Below are positions 56,800-64,000 of a DNA stretch of 64,000 bases, in pieces. The stretch is taken from contig CM114275.1 in assembly GCA_050084515.1 (NCBI GenBank), forward strand, positions 4,774,001-4,838,000. The letters run 5' to 3'. The DNA comes from Blasia pusilla. Taxonomy: Eukaryota > Marchantiophyta > Marchantiopsida > Blasiales. Positions within the stretch are counted from its first letter, which is position 1, and the number at the start of each line of letters is the position of its first letter. A program made the translations under genes and the position numbers. The notes beneath the pieces are model-generated. The model ran no database searches. It was not told the origin of the DNA and was given only the letters and a program-made list of their open reading frames with translations.

Positions 56800-58181
56800 A
56801 TGGGTACTTGTGAGGAGCTTAATGGCCTCTTGGCTGGAGGCGATGACTACCAAGCCTATAAGAACAACGAAATGCGGGTCGATCAGTACGGCTTCCACGC
56901 CGCTAAACAAAGCCCTGGATGGTTTGATGTGCGAGTTTTCTATGTGAGAGTGAGTTCCTGCGCTTCTGCAGAGACTCCTGAATTGCTGAGCATGCGTTAT
57001 CCACCTCGAGGGATCGCTACGGCCTTGGAGGTGAATGGCGCGAGAATTGCACCTTCGGAGGAAGTGACAGTTACACTTCGGAGAGACAGAGTCGACACAG
57101 ATTCTTCAGAAGTGACCTACGTCAGCACAGCGAATTTTCGGACGAGCGGTACGATCTCTTTTGAAGTATGTCATGATGGCGAGACGCTTTTGCGTGGTTC
57201 ACTGGAGAGATCACGGCCAGCCTCCGCTCGCCCTGATTACGACTGTGATTATTCCGTGAGCACTGCTGCGAAGACCATTAACCTCGGTTGGAACATGGAC
57301 TGCACCTGCGCAATTGGACATCGGGGTTGCGTTTTTCTCAAAGGAAGGCCTGATCCATCATTCGGATCGTCTCCTTCGTCAATGGAGGTTTGCGTTGTAG
57401 GACGGTATTCTGGATCTCCTGTGATCTTGACTCAGACCGTACAGCTGACTGCTCGTCGGAGACCTGCTCGACGTGGCGCCTTGGATGTCATTCCGGAAGG
57501 CGATGAAAGTGAGAGGAGCAATAACGAGCGTGGGGGGATCCTAATTGGCCAAGTACGTTTACGCTTGTAACGCTCTACTGAAAGTTGATCGTTCTAGACT
57601 TCCTGCGATCTTGCAGATAGTAGATCGTAAGGATTTGAGCAATACTAATTATGCCCATTGTGAGGAGGGCTGCATGTGAACCAGATGCGAATAGCAGACT
57701 GATCTTTTCGATGCTCCATCTCTTTCAGCGAAGAACCAGTAGTTCCATTTTCAGTGGAATGTGCACGAGTTTACTTGTCATGCGATCACGTCTTCGTTCT
57801 ATTCATGGGGAATCATTACTGGCTTGCAAATCGTTCCCTCGCCACCTTGGAAGTCTTACGAAGGACTTACGTGTGTTTTCATCTTCAATTTAATATTTAA
57901 CTGGTGGTATCACTTGCCATTCTGTTGCTTTTCAGGAAGCAGCGGAGAAGATGGGGTATGGAGATAATGCGGACAGGTCGGTGACCGGGTTCGAAACGTT
58001 CTACTCAGATGGAAGTGGTTATGCTGAGAGCGAAGATGGAGAACTTTCGTGGTTTAATGCCGGCGTAAGAGTAGGAGTGGGTGTCGGTCTGGGCATGTGT
58101 CTTGGAGTTGGCATAGGTGTGGGCTTAATGGTTCGTACGTATCAAGCTACAAGTAGATCGCTTAGGAGAGGTCTTTTTTAA
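56800..58181 (+). CDS. Plant-specific membrane-anchored protein with Gly/Val-rich C-terminal segment, two exons
   Basis: Exon 1 56,800-57,552 (251 codons), intron with donor CAA|GTACGT and acceptor CTTTTCAG, exon 2 57,936-58,181; phase 0; 332 residues. The start is the ATG after GGGCAAGG; upstream in-frame codons lack another ATG. The soluble part (1-250) is beta-rich and Cys-containing: PGWFDVRVFYVRVSSCA, TISFEVCHDGETLLRGSLER, LGWNMDCTCAIGHRGCVFLK, ending with a polar linker. Exon 2 gives FNAGVRVGVGVGLGMCLGVG followed by a further Gly/Val stretch and RTYQATSR, a single glycine-zipper-like membrane segment with a basic end. This layout is the plant family annotated, I think misleadingly, as erythronate-4-phosphate dehydrogenase family (Arabidopsis At1g19400/At1g75180 type); no dehydrogenase fold is visible. 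No lesions: this is the most clearly intact protein gene here. Biochemical role unknown; tail-anchoring is inferred. Confidence 0.85.
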
Positions 58182-60032
58182 AGAACGTTTTCAAGACAAC
58201 GGCAAATGGAAAGGAGATTTCAAAATTTTTAGCTCACTCTCAAACTTACAGGTAGTCGGCTTCACTGTACGCAAGGATAGTGTTTCCAGACTTGTGGCCT
58301 CGTGTATGAACGTCAGTTTTCAGTGTATCAAGCGGAAATCTCCACAAGCTAGACTACTTTCGTGGTGGAGAGGTGGATTCCACCAATTACTAAGAATTCG
58401 GGATAACGTTGTAGATAAGATCGAAAGGTCGGAGTAGAAATTCTGCATGCCACTAGGACCTGGAGCAAAAGGTGGAGATTCAGGAAAGTACACTATGCAA
58501 GGATCGAACGATCCCGAGAACAAGTGGTGCAGAAAGAGGAAGAGGTTACTTTCATTGTAGAGGCAGCATACCTGCTTAAGTAAGAAACTGTTGCCACACA
58601 TTTTGGGTCTCTTGTAGCACTTGCTGGGCTGTACTAGACTGTGGCAAACAAACGCAAGTGAGCTATGTCTAAAGTAGTAGGTGTCCCGAATGTATAGTGT
58701 TTAGTGTTTGAAGGCCTTTGATCACTGATGTGATTTGTAAACTTTTGAAGTGTTGCGAGACAGGAGCTGTACTCTCGCTCCTCCCTGTCATTTTCACAGC
58801 TCAAGCTGGCGGTCCAATCGGTGTTCTCTTTACCTTCGCGGAAATTTTACGTTCAATTCTTCAAGTCCTCAGTTTGGGTGATGGACTTAGAGTGAGTTAC
58901 ATCGTGTGTGTACTGAGACGAACAGTACTGGTCGTGCGTCCTTGCGAAGTGTTTTTATGGGAGTTTGCGCTTTCATTGTTTTGGTATTCGTACATGAAAC
59001 CTTTGCGAACTTTATGGATAGGTAGTGTGATCCTGCCAACAGCTGTGGATTGAATGTGATCATCTTATGAAGAAGAGGGAATGACGCAAAAAAGTATTGA
59101 GGACAAGACTTGGTCAGCGGGGATCGTAACGGAAAGATCAAGACCTGGCTACGATTATCTAGTGAAGGTACTCTTGTCTAGGAAGAGGTCAGTTTCATCT
59201 ACCGTCGTCTTTGTTGTCCACGAAGGGCCCTCTAACCCATCGAATTTTGGCCGTGGGACCTTTGGAGAGAATATGAACTTCGGAGAGAAAATGAACTTTA
59301 ATAGAAGCTTGGATGGAAAATCCATCAAGATACAAACAAGGTGGGCAAAGAGAGTCAAAAAACATATCGGGCCAAAATCAGCTTTGAAGAGACCGAAGCG
59401 GGCTTCTTCCCTAACGACCAAAATCACCAACAGCAGAGACCATATTAGCAACACCTAGAGATCTATGGCTACGACTAAGTGGGCCTCTAGCATTGGCGTC
59501 TCCAATTGACTGGGTCCATTGCAAAAGCCCATTTTCTTGGGTACGATGCAAAGTTATGGAGACGTGGTGGCTAAGAAGTATCGAAGTGGCTAAGAACAAC
59601 CCATTTCTCAATTGGAGATGATGTGCGCAATCGGTAAACAACGAGTCAAACTTCTCCCCCATAGCCCCGTACATCTCAATGGTTAGGGGGATAAATCGAT
59701 GTCCTTGATGAAGTCGATTATAATGTGGGTATTCTTTATCGCCGCCGTCGTTCCTTGTAGCAATCTCTCTTGTGCCACCATTTGGATTCGCACCACCTCC
59801 CGCGTAGGATACGTCACTACAACATCCGCTACCACCACCTGAGACTCCCGAGAGGGGAGGGTATGCATGATAGTAAATATAGATGATAGCATAGTTGGAA
59901 AAGTCGTCAGCAAATGATCAAGAATCATTAAACAGTAACTATTAATAAGTAGTAAGGTATAAGGTTACAATAGGTTGAAATTTATGTCTTTCACTTCTCT
60001 GGTTGTCCATTGGATGTAAAGATGGTTAGAGG
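58182..60032. other. 3' flank and intergenic, no supported gene
   Basis: The frame 59,081-59,458 (125 codons, very basic, with a near-repeat ENMNFGEKMNF) and reverse frames at 59,411-59,674 and 59,683-59,928 have no recognised domain. The last two abut and could be one decayed reading frame. Confidence 0.4.
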
Positions 60033-60142
60033 ATGACCAAAGAGTTATAGATTCATGTTGAATGAAAGTGATATTAAGGTAAATCATGGGTGACCAAAGA
60101 GTTATAGATTCATGTTGAATGAAAGTGATCTTAAGGTAAATC
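60033..60142. repeat. Two ~50-bp tandem units
   Basis: Both units contain GATGACCAAAGAGTTATAG or GGTGACCAAAGAGTTATAG, then ATTCATGTTGAATGAAAGTG and TTAAGGTAAATCAT. Nearly identical, so recent. Confidence 0.9.
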
Positions 60143-63100
60143 ATTTAGAGGTAGATCATTCTCCATATCTATGATATTTTTGTGGAACCCCATCCTGATT
60201 TGTGACCTCTACCCCATTTGACATATGTCCATCTCGGACAAATAACAACCCACAAGCGTCGGCAAAAGGTTACTATATTTTTTCTAGATGGCTCTTGGTT
60301 TTATTTCACAACCCTTCTTTTGAGCCACTCTTTGGAATATGGGGCGACCCTTCATTCGACCTCCTCTTAGTTCTTAAGGGACGTTCACTAGTAACTCTTA
60401 CTACGTGTGTGCAATCGTGTAATTGAGATTTCAAAATCTAAAATTGACTTGAAAGTAAAGATCTTGCAGCCATCTTAAATGGCTGCCTAGCTTCAAGGGT
60501 TTTGTCTCTTGCGAAGTTTCATTCACCTAAACTATTTTTTCACATCAACATGGGACATGTTAGAGCAATCTAAAAGGGGGATATTGGAATGTGAGTCCAT
60601 TACTTTCTAGCTCATTCAAATTTGCAATTTCATACATTACAGAGAGGGGGGTAACTAAGAATAGTTTTATTAAGTTTCTTTGAATAGTGCATAGCTCAAG
60701 CTAGTGACTACATTGATTACTACCGTAGCAAATGATAGTGTGTATATCGACTAAACACCCATGTCACTTGCTATTATTGATGTTATTCTACTAATGTTGA
60801 TAGATGTTGATCTATTGATAGCAGCAGCTTGCTCTCCATACGTGCTCCATGCTAACAGCTCCACAACTTGCTCTACTCCAATGGAAATGTAGTTGAAGTC
60901 TCCCAGCTTGATGCCTACTTCACATTTGCTACTAGAAAAAAACACAGCTATGAAGGCAAGTTAACTCAAATGGCAACAAGAAGAATATTAATGAAGAGCA
61001 TACAAGGGAAGGGAAAGAGTGTCAATGGTTGTAGCTTCATTGAAGAAGCATTATTGGGTAAAGCATGCAGATGTTTCACCTTCGTAAAGCAACAAATGGT
61101 CTTCCACTTCTCTCGATAAGTTTTTGTGATCTAACAACTATCAAAGGTTTGTCGCACATATCACTCCTTGGGATATGCGGTTGAGCCTTTCACAAGCTCC
61201 AGACTATGGAGTTGCACGAAGGGACTCGATCCCTTCCCCTAATATACTTTGATATTTCCCCGAGCATATTCATGCTTTGGGAGTATGAAAGGAAGATCTT
61301 TTTGGCCATGATACCAATTCAAGAGGACTAACGTTCATAGAGGCGAGTCCACATATTCCAAAACAACCCAAAGCACACCTATTCCATACACCCAACATCA
61401 TGACATACCAAGGTTGATAATTCCTTCCCCACTAATAGAGGTTAAGGCAACCAAAGTAGTCCCACGAATAGCAGTAACAATCCAAAAAGCTAATAAAAAA
61501 TGACTTGTGGTGCTCAAGATTAAGATGTTGTTGTGAAGTCAAAGTAGAGCGGGAGAATGCACTTTGCTTAAGGTTGGCACGGTATGAATTTGCTCACTAT
61601 CAAGTTTGACATGAAAGTTTCCATTGAATTCCTGGTTTATAATACTAATATGTGAGCTATAGAGTGTTTGAGATTTAGTAATACATAGCTTATGGTAGCT
61701 TCTATTCATTTATCAAGTATTGATGAGGGCGGATTTTTTCTATTGAGCGAAAGTTCAATACATATCCCAATAGTTAACCCCCACCTGCTTAGAGACAAGT
61801 GTTTGCTCAATCGTTGATAGACATACCCCTTCCCATTGATTAACTAGAGAGCACCCCCACCTATGAGTATAGTTGAATCTCTACTCTCCCGCAATTTGAT
61901 CAAGAAGAGTTCCCACCCGGCTCGCAAAGTCAAACACCCCTACTATGCATCTAAAATTGAAGAGTCGCAACTGGTATAAGCGCGAATGCAATCCGCATGC
62001 AACTAGGAACACGGCTACACAAGTAGCCAAGAGCGCCTCAAACTTGCAAAACTACACAATGGCTCCAAATCCCTAGAGAATGGCTATGCATGACTCTCTA
62101 ACCATGATTGCAAGTAGGAACATGACTATGAATATAAAAATTGAACATGGGTTCAATAAGGCTGCAACACGAATGTAGTTGTAAACATGAACCAAGCGCC
62201 TCAAACCTACATAGCTTGGGTCGGGTTTAGGAAGCCTGGATCTATGAGTGGATCTGCTCTAGCCAATAGGCAATGGGCCACCCACCATCGGTCCGGCATA
62301 AGAGATTTGCAATTTTGTCGGAACTACAAAATCCAATGCCGCATATACTAGGAGGAGGGAGGGGTTTTGGGTGGGGCCATGGAACCCGAGAAATTCCATG
62401 CCCTTTAAAATAAAAACTGAAAATCAGAAATTTTTATTAAAAAAAAAATCTTGACATCCAAATTTTCAATTTAATTTATTATCCTTTAGTTATCCTCTTA
62501 TTTCCAAATATTCAAATTCTTCTTTTCTACTCTAAATTTTTTCCATCCTCCTTTCAACAGTTTTTTTTTGGAATTATTATTCTTTCTTCTAGGGAACATT
62601 ATATTTTGAAAAATTCCTCTAGGGAACTTAATAAATTTTTTTCTCTTCCTTTCTATTCAGATAAAAGCAAAAAAAATCTAAGTACTTATCTTTTTTATGC
62701 CTTTTTTTCTTCTCCTCATGGTTTAGTTTTGGTTGGAATTTCAAAATCCATACTAACTATTTTTTCTTTTTGAGAAAAACCTAATATTTTCGTGTTCTCC
62801 TTAATGTTGTGTTACATGGAGATATCTAAGTCTCAATCACAAATTTGTGGACACAGAGAGGCGGCGGTTGACTCCGATCACAAATAGACCTATTGCATCT
62901 CAAAGAATTTGGGAACATCTCAGCATATTGAAGCAACATTCTCCAATGTAAGCACAATGCTTCTCTGCTACATCATAAGAGTTTTTCATTACGATAATTT
63001 CCTTTCTTCTATGACATATTCCTTCATGACTTTAATCTTGCACTTTTCCAAAATTTTCATGTAGACTTTCTCTTCCATAAAATCCTACAAATCAATGGGA

Positions 63101-63214
63101 TTTTCACAATCTATGCAAATTCAGTTGATTTCACTAATTTATAATCCCCATTATCTTCAATGCCCCAAATTCCAATGCATCCCATAGATATATGGGATCT
63201 TCATAAGGTTTTGT
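60143..63214. other. Intergenic, AT-rich, no supported gene
   Basis: The only longer frame, 60,868-61,119 (83 codons), is unrecognised. 62.4-63.1 kb is extremely AT-rich with T- and A-runs. Confidence 0.4.
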
Positions 63215-63300
63215 GTGGCACAGCTGTCGTGCGCATACATATCGCTACACAACATACATCGCTGGTCACATCTACACCACACAACACCGATCTTCCCCAC
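63215..63300 (-). repeat. Dispersed module, copy 4 (partial)
   Basis: On the reverse strand it reads ATGTATGTTGTGTAGCGATATGTATGCGCACGAC, split here as GTTGTGTAGCGATATG and TATGCGCACGAC, matching the right part of copies 1-3. The left part has diverged. Confidence 0.55.
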
Positions 63301-64000
63301 ACACGGGTCGATCCAGACATGTACAAAAATCAACTCATACATATACATGGAGATCACACAACAAAAATAAAGAGTAGTAAAAACGGCACACGCGGCCTAC
63401 AACTCCACTCCTCAATCTACATCGGCATATCGAGCCTCGTCCACCATGTGCTATCAAGGAATCCGGAGGCTTGCACCCTAGTCCTAGCTCTTACACATAC
63501 AAGGGAGGTGCTTCAACGGCCCAACATGAGAAAGATGGCTTAGGAAAGCCATCTTCCTCTCTTACATAGGGTTGGGAAGAGCCAAAAGGCTCTACCCCTA
63601 AAAATAGCCCTCCCCTTGGTTACCTGCACGCACAGGTTACCAGGGGCAGGTGACCTGGTCAACAAGTCATCCGGCTGTAAAAGACTTCAACATGAAACAC
63701 TAGAAGAAATCCCTGGTTTTATGACTAGGTTATATGACTCATATGAGTCATACTTTAGAAACCATGACTAACAATGACTGACGACTACTTTAGACACAAA
63801 AGCCAAGTCATATTTGTTTGGCGACTAGGCTAACTAGGATGGTCATCTTAGGTGGAGGTTGGTATATGACTCGAGGGTGTAGTCATGAGGCCATGACTGA
63901 CACGTCACTTAGATGACGTGGAATAATCACACATCATCATTGACATGGACTATTTATTATGATGTGTCACTGATGACATGGACTATTGTTGTGACATGTC
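63301..64000. other. Repeat-rich end, no supported gene
   Basis: Contains a 20-bp perfect palindrome TATGACTCATATGAGTCATA at 63,733-63,752 and many TGACT/GTCAT words. Two GACATGGACTATT copies lie near 63,940 and 63,976. A 127-codon forward frame at 63,160-63,543 overlaps the module and has no domain. Confidence 0.4.

Noticed and set aside
59081-59458. 125-codon basic frame as a gene
   Set aside because: No recognisable domain and no splice or start context; not enough support.

Overview
This window is plant nuclear DNA. It carries a nuclear-type tRNA-His gene, GT-AG introns, plant-style Gypsy and Copia LTR retrotransposons, a MULE-type transposase with a SWIM zinc finger, and hAT transposases. 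One gene belongs to a family I know only from green plants: a roughly 330-residue protein with a glycine/valine-rich C-terminal membrane segment. Gene density is low and repeats dominate. A seed-free land plant such as a bryophyte is plausible, but that is an impression and not proven here.

Layout. 1-1,145: reverse-strand Gypsy remnant whose integrase C-terminus runs into a PHD-like zinc finger, then a repeat module. 3,253-6,590: five-exon gene for an organelle-targeted tRNA-binding OB-fold (Trbp111/EMAPII/CsaA-like) protein, with a complete tRNA-His gene inside its third intron. 6.6-12.3 kb: intergenic, rich in duplications, one perfect hairpin and a 170-base CT microsatellite. 12,391-12,852: the last two exons of a CBS/transporter-associated-domain protein, with no upstream exons nearby. 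13,671-15,961: single-exon BED-like zinc-finger gene broken at a TG/GGT microsatellite; a decayed relative lies on the reverse strand at 32.0-34.1 kb.

19.5-45.7 kb reads as nested transposons. A hAT transposase is split, with its N-terminal part at 19,564-20,177 and its C-terminal part at 44,073-45,694. Between them is a reverse-strand Gypsy element with LTRs at 20,178-21,384 and 43,428-44,072 and a tRNA-Asp primer site at 43,392-43,411. The Gypsy integrase is itself interrupted between about 22.7 and 39.35 kb. That inner block holds unannotated DNA, a MULE-type transposase (27,966-30,777, reverse), TGGAATGG-motif arrays, the second BED-like gene, a 1.4-kb element with 55-bp terminal inverted repeats carrying a broken COPT copper-transporter gene (34,889-36,308), and a Gypsy gag remnant (37.6-39.3 kb, forward).

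47.7-48.5 kb holds a second hAT remnant. 48,676-53,551 is a nearly whole Copia element with both LTRs, primer site, polypurine tract and a perfect 5-bp target duplication (AAGAC). 56,800-58,181 is an apparently intact two-exon plant gene. The rest, to 64 kb, is AT-rich and repetitive with no gene I can support. Only the tRNA-binding gene, the tRNA gene, the 56.8-kb gene and perhaps the first BED-like gene look functional.
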